In this document: positions 11,356 through 22,054 of the stretch, piece after piece
Layout of the letters: every line of letters begins with the position of its first letter
Position numbering within the stretch: position 1 is the first letter of the stretch
NCBI GenBank assembly: GCA_039619475.1
Contig: CM077116.1
Span: 4,650,001 to 4,714,000 of the forward strand
DNA from: Icerya purchasi
Lineage: Eukaryota > Arthropoda > Insecta > Hemiptera > Monophlebidae
DNA length: 64,000 nucleotides
Direction of reading: 5' to 3'
Position numbers and translations under genes: made by a program
Notes under the pieces: generated by a model
Seen by the model: the letters and a program-made list of their open reading frames with translations, nothing else
Told to the model about the DNA's origin: nothing
Databases searched by the model: none

Positions 11356-12790
11356 AAACGAAAAGTTTATTTCATTCGCTCACTTGTGAATCGAAGAAAA
11401 TTCGCAAACCAAGTAGCTTAGCTTCAAATTTTGTTTATTTTTTTTTTAGGCTCGTAAATCAAAAACATTCCAAAGGGGACTGAATTTAATATGATTTCAC
11501 CCTTAAAATATTACCGTGTAAATATTTATATCCCGACTAGTATTCTTTTCGTTATTATTTAAAACAATTTTCTTAGATGTCTTTTTTTATTATTATAATT
11601 ATTATTATTATTATTTTTTTTCATTGTTATTTTTTAATCAGGTCTAGTTACCGGAAGCAGTGTTGTAAAAACAACGAAAAATAATAAAATAATAATTTGC
11701 CAAGGGGTGGATTACCGGAAGCTTGAAAAAAGTAAAAATAAAAATAAAATAATTATACGTGAAACAGATATCGGGCATTTTCTTGTTCCTTGTTTGATTA
11801 AATAATCTTAAATTATATTTAATTTACGATTTTATAAATAATTTAAAATTGGTGAAATGAAGGGGCAAAAGCGTAGAAAAAAATTTTAAAATATTCTTAG
11901 GATCCCTCTTCCGTTTATCATTCTATTTTAAGAAAGTCGCGTTGGTTGTTGTCGATTAGTTTGATTCTTTTTTTTTTTTTTTTTTTTTTTGTTTTTTGGG
12001 ATTGCCAGTTGAGGGCATTATCCAGCAAGTCGATTCTAGCTGAAGAAAATCTCAAAACTATTTCGAATAATCATTGTGTGTCGTTTATGTCATTAATTAT
12101 TTATTTATTCAGCTTAATTTGTTTATTACAAAGTTTGCTAAATGGCGACCGCTAATACCGATAAAGTAGGGATTACTTATTCGAGACTTTCCAATTATCT
12201 GCATTTGCAGAGAATTTTTAGCTAAATTTTAGAAAAAGAAAAAAAAAACAAAAAACAAACATAAAACTGAAAGTCAATAAATAACACTATTGGGTTTTGC
12301 CGGGACTTGCCAAACATTTTTCGTTGAATAATTCTAAATGTTTACAGTACTTACTCATCTGAGATCAGTGAAATTATAATAATAAAATCACATAGGACTA
12401 AAAATATTTAGAAATTGTTTTTTTTTTTTTTTTTTTTTTTGCTACCAACTGTCCACTATTATATTCACCTTAAATTTTTCCGACCGATCCATATAAAAGT
12501 ACGACCACAACCTTTTTAACGTATAGATCATTGTTGTTGTACAGAATAGTTTTTTAAACAGTTTGTTACTTAATTATCTACCTTTATTTTGTTTTAGTTT
12601 GATAGTCATTCTAATATTAGTAATGTTATTCGCCTTCCTCCTTCAAATCCGCTATTTCATTTGTATAGAAGTTACGGTCATCCTAATGCTGTAAATTGAA
12701 AATTATTATTGCAAGTATTAGCAGAAAGAAAGCGCCTTAGTTTTTTGCATTTATATGCAGATTGTGTGAAAAACGTTATTTTCTAATGTA
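11356..12790. other. intergenic DNA, no supported gene
   Basis: AT-rich sequence with ATT (about 11590-11612), poly(T) (about 11967-11990 and 12417-12440) and poly(A) blocks. I see nothing coding or conserved in it. Confidence 0.55.
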
Positions 12791-12799
12791 ATCCGCTTT

Positions 12800-13440
12800 T
12801 GTTGTCATTGAGTGGTTTTGCCCACTAACGACACTTGTCAAAAGTAGATGAAACGAATTCAAAGAAGTGTAAACCACGGTATATTTTGGAATAACTAGGT
12901 ATCGATGAAAGAAAGTAGAGTTTAAAAAAGGAAACTACCGCCAATACGTAGATGGTGTTGCAACGAGTAGAAAACCCTAAATTGAGAAGATAGGAATGAA
13001 AAAAAGTACGGGGTAGAAAGAGATAAGGAAGCATTCGAAGCAAATGTCGAGTAAGTAATTGGAATTTACATGATAAATGAGAAAATGGGAGAGAACTGAG
13101 AGAAAAAGTGCACTGAGATTAGGCGAGCTAATGAGAAAATAGTGGAACGACAAAGATTGTAGAGAAATAATTAAATCAAGAGATCGAATATAGTTAGAAT
13201 GTATTGAATGGCCCAGTAAAAGGGGGATTAGAAAATATGGTAAGTTTTCAGGAACAGTGAAAGATTGCGAGCTCAGGATATTAACGATTAACGGAAAATC
13301 AACTATACTATTGCCCATTATGTGGCTACAGTGGGAAATTTACATATGAATAAGGAAACAGTAGATGATCAAGAGAGCGGAAGAAAGTAATGATTGAATC
13401 GATGAGAAGTTGGAGAAATGGAGAGAAGGTAACAAAATGA
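12800..13440 (-). mobile_element. LINE 3'-end fragment, recurrent RNase H family (copy 1)
   Basis: The minus strand reads, across frameshifts, RTFFHSYLLNLGFSTRCNTI followed by a hydrophobic stretch (about 12900-13000). This aligns by eye with ERSSLYSSLLSIGLPTPYCA at 40.2 kb (+) and ERSTLYSYVLRLGVFTPCCA at 60.5 kb (-). That block lies after the RNase H and the Cys/His knuckle in this family. The upstream part (about 13000-13320) is a broken frame of matching character. There is no RT core, so it is a 5'-truncated, decayed copy. Confidence 0.5.
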
Positions 13441-13449
13441 GAATTTTTT

Positions 13450-14120
13450 TAGACCTATTTTTTCGATGGTTTCACATGAACGTTCTGTTCCATACTCTAA
13501 TTTGTTAAAATTTAACAATTTCCTTTATTGCGACTTTCATTCACCATTTTCTTATTATCGCTTTCTTCGAATTGTCAATATTTAACCAAATTATTTTTGG
13601 CGAGTTTCTACATACCCTGCCTTTCCACGCCCAAAAAACAACGAACAAACAAAAAACAGTTGTTATTTTTACTTTTTTTTTTTACCTAACTTTGACGGTT
13701 GACATATTCTTTTCGCAGTCTCTTTCAGTGTGACATATTGCAGTTAGTTGTCTTAGATTTCTTCCATGATGTCGTATTATATCGATCTTTCCTTGTACGG
13801 GACTTACGGTAAATAGTAGGGGCGATTAAAAATTATCAAAATCGGTGATTGCCGATTAAAACGAATCGACTACAATTGCCGTTCGGTCAGTCAATTTTTC
13901 GGTGTTGCTTAACTTCGCAATAGTCGAAAGGCAAATTTTCTGATCGATATTCGAGCATACTTTCGTGTACTGGTAAAAAATTGATATATTTATCTTTTAA
14001 AATTCACCATTATCCGCAATTGCGTGGACGTTTAATTACGACCTCTTACGTTCTAAGAAAACGCTGTTATTTAGCAAATAGTCTATTACAGTTGTTGCAT
14101 GCTATTTTGCAACAATATTG
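13450..14120. other. intergenic DNA, no feature seen
   Basis: AT-rich spacer between two LINE fragments. I see nothing I can support. Confidence 0.5.
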
Positions 14121-14128
14121 ACATTTAT

Positions 14129-14470
14129 TTATTTTTTTTTTTTTAATGAAATACCGTTTTTAACTACCAAGGTTATCACGGTGAGAGCTGCCCAGGCTAC
14201 CTGAAGACCATCCAACAGTCCGCCATCCTGAATGAACTTCTTCAAAGTGTTATATGATTTGTCGCTTAATATTTCTGTTAACGTTGTGAAGGTGCTTGGG
14301 CGAACTGCATTAAAACTGCGACATTCAGTTATGATGTGTTGCATTGACGGGTATTTTAATTCACCACAGTATGGACATGTATTAGGGAGAGTTATTCTTT
14401 GCAGTATCTGGTCATGACTTTTAGCTGTATGCCGTATTTTTAGCCGATTGATCAAAATACACACTAGCCT
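14129..14470 (-). mobile_element. LINE 3' end with Cys/His knuckle and poly(A) tail
   Basis: The minus strand encodes IKHTAKSHDQ-like residues, then CPYCGELKYPSMQHIITEC and a tail that runs into lysines encoded by the poly(A). The C-X2-C ... H-X4-C arrangement is the C-terminal knuckle found after RNase H in R1/I-type LINEs. The minus-strand poly(A) lies at about 14131-14144. Only the last 110 codons remain, so it is strongly 5'-truncated. It belongs to a different family from the recurrent fragments at 12.8, 30.8 and 60.3 kb, because the block after the knuckle does not match. Confidence 0.68.
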
Positions 14471-14474
14471 AAAA

Positions 14475-17400
14475 TTAATTTTCCTTTCTATCGTTTCATT
14501 TATTTAAATCTGAGTTATCAAAAAATCATTAAAATGTTTGTAAAGTAGAATAATTGAGCGATATTTTTATTTTTAATCGGCTGAACTGTTTAAATTCAGA
14601 AATTTTACAAAGCAAATTAAAAAGAAACATTTATATCGAATAAAAAGTTGTCGGCTTCTGAATTTCAAAATTACAATATTGCAGTCCGGCCCTTAAGATA
14701 CATTCTTTCGTAATTAATAAAAAAACGTTATTATACGATGTGAAACTTCGTAATAGTTTGCAATAGCGTTTCCACAAATCATTGCGTTTCCGGCGAAGGA
14801 TTTTTCTTTTTTCGACGTATAGCTAAAAAAATCGAAAATTTTCCAATCATATTTTAAACGATTACGAGGCAAAATCTAAAGTCTGTTTTACCGTAAATTG
14901 AGTAATTTTCATCTGTTTCCTAAGGTTCTTTTATGTAAGATTGAAATGTAAAAAGCCATAAATTAGTTTATGGTATGATTAATAATAATAGGAATTTTTT
15001 GATTGCATTGTACGCGTGATTCCTGTACTGAAAAAAGGCTCAATTTATCTTTTAAGGAAGCTGAGCTGCAAAGTTCTTCGCTGCAAGTCAGTGCGAACAT
15101 GGAGAATGTGGTACGGACACGTTCATTCCATTCGGCCGGTACCCCAATAGGATGGTCATGTCGTGACTTGCCCCAAAAGTTCTTTTATGATTAAACGTTT
15201 TTTTGCAATAATGAGACTTAATTTATATCATGACGAGGACTACAAAAATTAATAACTAATTTTCATTAATGACATCTTGTTCAAATTTCTTAATTTTTCA
15301 ATTACATTAAAAGCATTGCCGCGCAATCTTATTTCCTTTTTTTGAACTATTCATTAAAAATAATTCGGCGGGAAATACTTTTTCTTGTTTTGTAATAAAG
15401 CATTCAAATCCAGTTATGCCAATTATTTCATTCTTTAACCTTTTTTATGACTCGAATAAATAATATTAGCATTTTTATATAAATTCTCTATTCAATTACA
15501 TTTATATTAATTCCTTTTTTCTTTAAGTTAACCCCCCTAACAAAAAAACAAACGGAAAAAAAATTGTGGCCGGGACCCCCCTGTCGTGTCTTTGTGCTTT
15601 TAAATAAAATATAATCAAATATCAACGTTGTATGCGAGGATTATTTAATTTTGTCCTTAATTTATATTTTAAAGAATTTTTTACTTATTTCTTTCCATTT
15701 TGACGTTATCGGCAATTAGGTAAGAAGGGGGTCCCCACCTTATAAAAAATATTCGCTAATAATTACCCGTTTATTGTGGAGGTGTCGGTATGTCGAGCTG
15801 GAAGTAATTTCTGGAAGTCTAATGCGGAAAAACTAGAAACAAAGGAATTTTCAAAATACATCCCTTATATCGTTAAGTTATTTCGTTGCAAATAATTCTT
15901 CGGTCATTAATTTTAAATACTTTCTAAGAAATCATCTTAAGCATAAATAAGTAGCGGCTAAATTACTTGTAAAACCGCATAACCGTCGCATGCACACGCA
16001 CCTTCCCTACCTTTCATTGCTCTCGAATAAACACCTTTTGAAGAGGTTGCCTTGTTGACATTACACTTATCCAGCAGAAGGCTTTTGTGACCGTGTATTG
16101 ACAGTTTTTCATAATTACCTCCTATACAAAATCGTACTTTTCAAATGAAATTACGGAACCATGAAAACCGTACATTATTGGCTTCTTGTTTATTTTCTTT
16201 TTTCCAAGAACTGTTCAAATATTGTGGGTGGGTGACTTTTACGTACATACAGTGCGCTATAATACATATATATCTGTTTACTTTAACTTCATTCGGGTTT
16301 ACTAATACGAGTGCAGTGTGACCGTTCTAGTCCTCTAGAATAAATTTTTTATTAGCCTGTTTGCTGAACTCTACAGATTCTCAGATAAAGAGATATTAAC
16401 GATGTTTACACACTAAAAGCGTGTACAATGTTGTTGAACACATTATTCTTTTTTCTTTGTTATTATAAGCAAAAAGTGACGGTGGCATTTTTGATTTTCA
16501 CGTGTCGATATTCGTTTAAGTTGCTTTTTTAAAAATATTTCGATCAATAAATAATCATTGCCGCGTACCTGGCCAGGGGCAGTATAATTCGTTCTTGTTA
16601 ATGAGCGCTTTACAAACTATTCATTTTATTCGCTGCCGATATTTTAATTATTTTTTTCGTCTAGGCTCGTTTTAATCTACCCCTTATTATAATTTTCGGC
16701 TTTTCTTTTTAAATTCTTACATTAATCTTTTGCTTATTTCTTTCAAATTAATTTTCGTCCTTTTGTTTTATTAATGTTTTTCTGCATACATTTTCGGGGA
16801 ATGTTTCCCCAGTTCTTTTCTTTCATATATATATTAATTTTAGACAGGATGGAAATTTCTTCGATGTTGTAATAACTTTTTATTTTATCGACACCTCAGT
16901 GCACCTAGGCGTGCATTTAATAAAATCCGTTTCTGCTCCCGGCATCAATTATTCCGGTCCTCCATACTTTCTCAACTGTGTAGTCTTTCTATATTTTTCT
17001 TTTATTATACCATTCGCGGGCCGTGGAGAATTTGATTTTCTCGTTTTCTGTTAGTTCGTCGAAAATAATTAGCTTTGCAGACAGAGGAAGAATATTTTTA
17101 ATCGAGCTTCCGGACGATTGAACAGTTTTCGTCATTGCAATTTACTATGTCGATCTTTTTCCAGGGTATCTGCACGTTTAGCGTTTAACGTTCAGCGGAG
17201 GTTAACTTTTAAAAAAGAAAGACAAAAATTATAGTCCAAAAGTAATCGAAAATAGCAAAAAATTAGTGTTTTTAATAATTTAACGGCGGATCGTTAAATC
17301 TCCTCGCGTGGTTTATTTATATTTTTGTTATACCTCTTGATTGAATCATTCAGCCACGCGCAGAACTCGATGTTATAAAAAATTACGCTCGCCTCGATGT

Positions 17401-17560
17401 TTCGATATTAACCGTTGAAAAAAATATATATTGCCGTGCCAATATTTTTATACATTAAGTATAATCCATTTTTATGTATACCGATATTTTGGCTATACCG
17501 TATTATTTCGTATCTTGTAAATATTTTTACCGCTTCTAATTTCTATCCGAATAATAATCT
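14475..17560. other. intergenic DNA, no supported gene
   Basis: AT-rich spacer. A GC-richer patch at about 15050-15180 is unclassified and may be an old repeat. An imperfect inverted pair, GGGACCCCCCT (15572) and AGGGGGTCCCC (15726), brackets 165 bp and might be a very small MITE, but it is too weak to call. I see no exon-like structure. Confidence 0.45.
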
Positions 17561-17567
17561 GGGAACG

Positions 17568-17711
17568 TGTTAATACTTTTTCAAATAAACACACACTTAT
17601 ACATAAAACAATTATAATTCAAAATTAATTAAATATTGCCGACTAGTTTCGAATTTCGAATTATAATTATTTTGTGTATAGGCGTGTGTGTTTACTTTAA
17701 AAGTATTAACA
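17568..17711. mobile_element. MITE-like palindromic element with about 52-bp terminal inverted repeats
   Basis: The left arm starts TGTTAATACTTTTTCAAATA and runs through AACACACACTTATACA to AATTATAATTC. The right arm (about 17658-17711) is its reverse complement with a handful of mismatches and small gaps. About 36 bp separates the arms. The form, short element and long inverted arms, is that of a non-autonomous DNA transposon. I could not identify a target-site duplication or superfamily. Confidence 0.65.
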
Positions 17712-20175
17712 TTAAGAAGGAAACACAAAAATGGATAAAGATAGTGTTAATTTTAATTATAAATTTAGAACGCGTGTCATATTTTCGGAATTAATTTATT
17801 TTGCGTCCCGCCGTACTGATATTTTACTATATATATATATATCTCTAAAAAGTAACATAAAAGAAATATCGATGTAATAATTTCTACGCGTACTTTTTAT
17901 ATTAATTTTTAATTAAAAAACATTTAAAAACAAGAAAGAAAGAATAGCGTACTTCATTTTCGATTTTATTTACGATTTTAATTAATAATTCGAAAAAAAA
18001 AGAGAAAAACATTCGTTTATAATTAATAGTAGTACCGTACCGTTACTGCCCCGTTTATTTTATTTCGTCAAATTCGCTTAGTAATTTTAATTAAGTACTT
18101 TTAGGCATTATCATTACGCGCCTTCGAGAAATAATTGTTCTTATTATAATACGTCTACTTAAGAGAATTTTTTTGTAATTTAATGCGGAACATGTGCAAT
18201 AAAGTTTTGTTTTTATACGAAAAAAAGAAAAAAAAAAAAAATCGTTTTATTCTTTGCAATTTTTTTTTTATGCATTTTAAATACGCTGAAGGAAGTCGCG
18301 ATGATATTATCAGCGATAAAGAGGGGCAAAATGGAAAATAAAAAGGTAGATAAATCGCCAGCTCTGCTGGTCGTTCTGATTAATATTTTTTTGCTGCTGT
18401 TAAACCCGAGGCCATTCCGTAAATCGCGGACGTTTGCTACTATTTAGCGATGTCATTTGCCGGCCTACAGTAATACACCATCGTTTAACTCTGTGTCTAG
18501 GTTGTTAGCTATAGGCATATTAAAAAAAAAAAAAAAAAGATACCATATGCATGTTCAGTGATGAACGAAATAACTATCTAGCTGTTCCGAGCAGGAGCTT
18601 ATAGAGATCAACGATTCTTTCCGTTCGCAACCAACAATCTCGTTCTGCACTGTGCTAAAGAGTTTGGCTTTTGAAAGATTTTCGTAGAAGTATAGTTTTA
18701 AGTTTTTAAGTAAAAATGTATATATTTATTAAAAATACCACACCAAACTGTTGTTGTCTACCGCTCATTTTTCCCTTTTTTCACAATAATGTTAGTGTAC
18801 AAAACCGAATAGCGAAAAAATCCGAATATTTCGGTAACGGGATTTTAAAGTCTCGCTATCTGAGAGATCATTAGAAAACACTTTAAAGAAATATTGTCAC
18901 ATCCGCGCGAACCCAATAAAAATAATATAATAATATCGCTTTAATGGTAAAGCGTTTAGTTAGTAAATTATCGCGTTCGAGAATATAATTTGTTTAACCT
19001 CCAACTTTTTTTCGCTGCCGATTGTACTATAACTTGGCTTGTTAGTAATTATTGCATCATTTAGTTTATTCGATGTGTCAATAATAATCGTTAGGAGAAC
19101 ATTTTTTGTTTTTTTTTTTATGCATTTTTTATGGCTTGTAATTACTTGCGATCATTAAATCTTATCAAGCTGTTTGTAAAAGTCTCCTTTCCGAAATAGT
19201 AAGTTAACTGGAGTTTTTTGTTTTTTTTGTTTTTGTTTTTTTTTAGCTTATTTCCACGAATCACAGCGCAAAGACAAAAAAAACAAAAAAATAAAGGGGA
19301 ACGGGAACTATAATAATAATACGTGTAATAAAAGATATGCGTATATAATGGGAATAGTCGTGTAGTATTCGAGGGCATTTAATATGCTTTAAAAATGATC
19401 GAGTTACTGAACGTACATGGACGAAAATCGGTAAAAAAAAGCTCAAGCATATTAATTAAAATAGTGGGCGAGAAAAGATTAACGCTATGCCGAAGGCAAA
19501 AAGATCTTTTAAAAGAAAATAACTGAGAAACGGTTTAAAACAATTAAGTCATGAGAAGATCCGTAGCCATTGTTTGTGAACAAACTATCCCCCACTTTCC
19601 AAAGTCTCAGACAAAAGAGTCTGAATTCGATGCAATATTTTACTTATCTCATTTCGCGCCCGCAAAATATTTAGAATGCACGATGCACTCTGTCGGGGTC
19701 CCGTTTCAGGAATTAGAAAAAAAATTGTATCTGGAACTAAACCAAAAAAAACGTCCGTACACACTTTATTGTCGAAATAATAACGATCATTCAAGAGGGA
19801 AACGCTAAAAAAAGATAGTAACGCGGGAGAAACTATAAAATTAAAGAATTAAGTTCGTGTGATTGGAATTTTCTAAAAATGAACTAATACGCTCTGGGCT
19901 TTGTATCTGAAATTGTTACAGAAACAACCTAAAAAGACATCGAAAATTCCTCGTTCATCGTAAACCGGTGGTAACCATTCACTTTTCCGTTATTTTCGCT
20001 ACAATTTGCTCCTAACTGAAATTAATTTTTGTAATTAAAATTGATTAAACTTTAATTTTCGGTCTAACTGAACCAGAATTAGCCTAGCCGCGTTAACGGG
20101 GGGATAGGTTTTTTGTTACTTAAACGCGGACATGTAACTTCTTTCTCCTTTTGCGAGCAGATTCGAGACCACTGC
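17712..20175. other. intergenic DNA, no supported gene
   Basis: AT-rich DNA with poly(A)/poly(T) blocks. An ATG frame of 85 codons at 19551-19808 (+) lacks any homology or splice context, and an open frame on the other strand overlaps it. I do not call it a gene. Confidence 0.45.
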
Positions 20176-20184
20176 GTTTTAGGA

Positions 20185-20420
20185 AAAGAACACAGATTGA
20201 CCTAGGTGGCGCGGTAGTCGTTGCTACAAGCTGCTGCTTGTGAAACGAACCGTGTCACAAGAACTGTTCTATTTCGGATTTAAGTGCCGCTGCTACATGT
20301 TTAACCTGAAATCAGATCGTGGATGTTACACCAGAGAAGTCATCTGGATGAAAGTAAAGACGCCTAAGGAACTGGTCAAACTTCAGAGGTACACTATGAA
20401 GAGAGAACTGTACATCATCC
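20185..20420. repeat. dispersed repeat, SINE-like, copy A
   Basis: AGAGAAGTCATCTGGATGAA at about 20333, followed by AGTAAAGACGCC, recurs with few changes at about 45208-45242 (AGAGAAATCATCTGGGTGAA, AGGAAAGACGTCC). A flanking GTTACACCA corresponds to TTTAACACCA in the other copy. The segment also holds AGGTGGCGCGGTAG, which resembles the start of tRNA-derived SINE heads, but I could not locate a clear box B. The two copies define a family; its class is uncertain. Confidence 0.45.
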
Positions 20421-20429
20421 GCTTTATAG

Positions 20430-21885
20430 ATTCTGCATTGAAGATAGGTATCTGGGATATTTGCCTTTTACTGATATAAATCGTATCATGTAAAATACAA
20501 GGGCTTTCTTGTTCCAGAATACTGATGCTTTAAACATAAAAGCTAATGTTTCATTATAAAAAATCTCGATAATTTGAGACAATTTAATATGAGTGTCTTT
20601 TTCGTTCAGTTACGGAAAAAGGGGAAATTGCTCCTTGGTAAAAGTGGTCATTCTATCTAAAAGAGCTGTGACGTCAGAAGCTTGCCCGTAAAATGACCAC
20701 TGGCAGAGGCATGGCTAAAATTCTGTTAAGTCTTCCAGCACTATTGACGGACGGTTTCACCGTCAGACCATGCAGCATTAATTTTTCAGTGTAGTCAGAA
20801 GAACGGCTGCTTTTCATCGAACAGAGTTATTTTTTTGTTTTCCATCATTCGATCGGTTATTTCCGATTTTCTTATAAAAATTCGCTCGTCTAATGTTGCA
20901 AGTTTTCTTGCGTGCTAATTAAGGAATGTTAAGCAGTTTTGATAATTGAATAATAAACGAGAATCAAAATCCCTAAGGTGGAGCTCACTGACATCTGTCA
21001 GTTTAGCAGAGTATTTATTGGTGAAGTTGTTTATGTTTTGAAAGGCTCTAGAGATGTGTTATGAGAAAATTTTTTTTGCTCGCGATCAAAGTATCGGAAG
21101 TAGTTTTCAGATTTTATAGCCGACAATTACTACGGCTTTAGCAGTATTATCTGAACGGTGATTTCTCAGTTTTATTTTTCGGGGGGTTTTTAAGAACGCG
21201 ATAATTCGCTCTCGACTGTTACTACAGGCTAGAAAGTGCACTTTCTGCTACTAACACCAACAGTTTCTAAGAAACTGCCGTCTTTATAGGTTGTAGATTA
21301 TGGCGCTTCACACAGACAGCGTACCTATTAAAACAACATATTTGAATACGAATGAAAATATGCTGAAGCTGTAGACCGTGTCCCACAATTTACTATGTGC
21401 AAATTTTTAAAGTGAACTTTTCCGATGTTAAAAATAAATTGTCTGGAGAGATCTTGAGGAAACACTAAAGTTGAATCCCACTGTTGCAACAAAATCCGAG
21501 TTCAGTTAATTGACGTTGTTCGAAACGGCTGATGAATTTATAAAAACCGGAGGGAACGTTCGAGTCGGTGTATTTAAGAGTTGTAAAAGAATGAAGAATT
21601 TTACATCACCCTCGATCTTCCCAATTATTAGCTCTTGTCGTTCTTCATTCCGATGTCGTCAGACGTTGACTAATGTCGTCACGAATCTGATTGCAATCGT
21701 ATTTTAGTAAAATTGATTTTATGTAATGTACCCTGCTGCTCATGTATTTTGCATATAAGCAGGATTAAAATTCTATTTAATGTATTATATTTTATAATTT
21801 TGTTATTTATGTATAATAAATTTGATTTGAAATTTGATAGAACTTCGCGCGATCAGCTTGTAAATGGTGTAAAGAGTTGTTTTTA
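20430..21885. other. intergenic DNA, no supported gene
   Basis: This is a mixed-composition spacer. A perfect 16-bp palindrome AGAAAGTGCACTTTCT lies at 21231-21246. I see nothing else I can support. Confidence 0.45.
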
Positions 21886-21890
21886 AAGCG

Positions 21891-22054
21891 ATTAACAGAA
21901 ATTGTTATTTATAAATTTTAAAATATTATAACATGTTTCGTAGTAACAAATTACATATTCGCGGTGTAACAATTAACAATTATTTAAAATAATTTCAAAT
22001 TATTACACTGTAGATGTAATATTTTAAAATTTATAAATAACAATTTCTGTTAAT
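21891..22054. mobile_element. 164-bp MITE-like element, perfect 38-bp inverted repeats, nested inner palindrome
   Basis: The arm at 21891-21928 (starts ATTAACAGAAATTGTTATTT) is the exact reverse complement of 22017-22054. Between them a second, imperfect palindrome (about 21964-22010, GTGTAA...TTACAC) fills most of the space, so the single strand would fold as a nearly complete hairpin. TTAA lies one base inside each end, which may be part of the repeat or a TTAA target duplication. The perfect arms suggest a recent insertion or strong sequence constraint. Confidence 0.72.

Noticed and set aside
15572..15736. GGGACCCCCCT / AGGGGGTCCCC pair, considered as a small MITE
   Set aside because: The arms are short, do not align exactly, and show no target-site duplication.
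19551..19808. 85-codon ATG frame (+)
   Set aside because: An open frame on the other strand overlaps it, and there is no motif, splice context or poly(A) signal.
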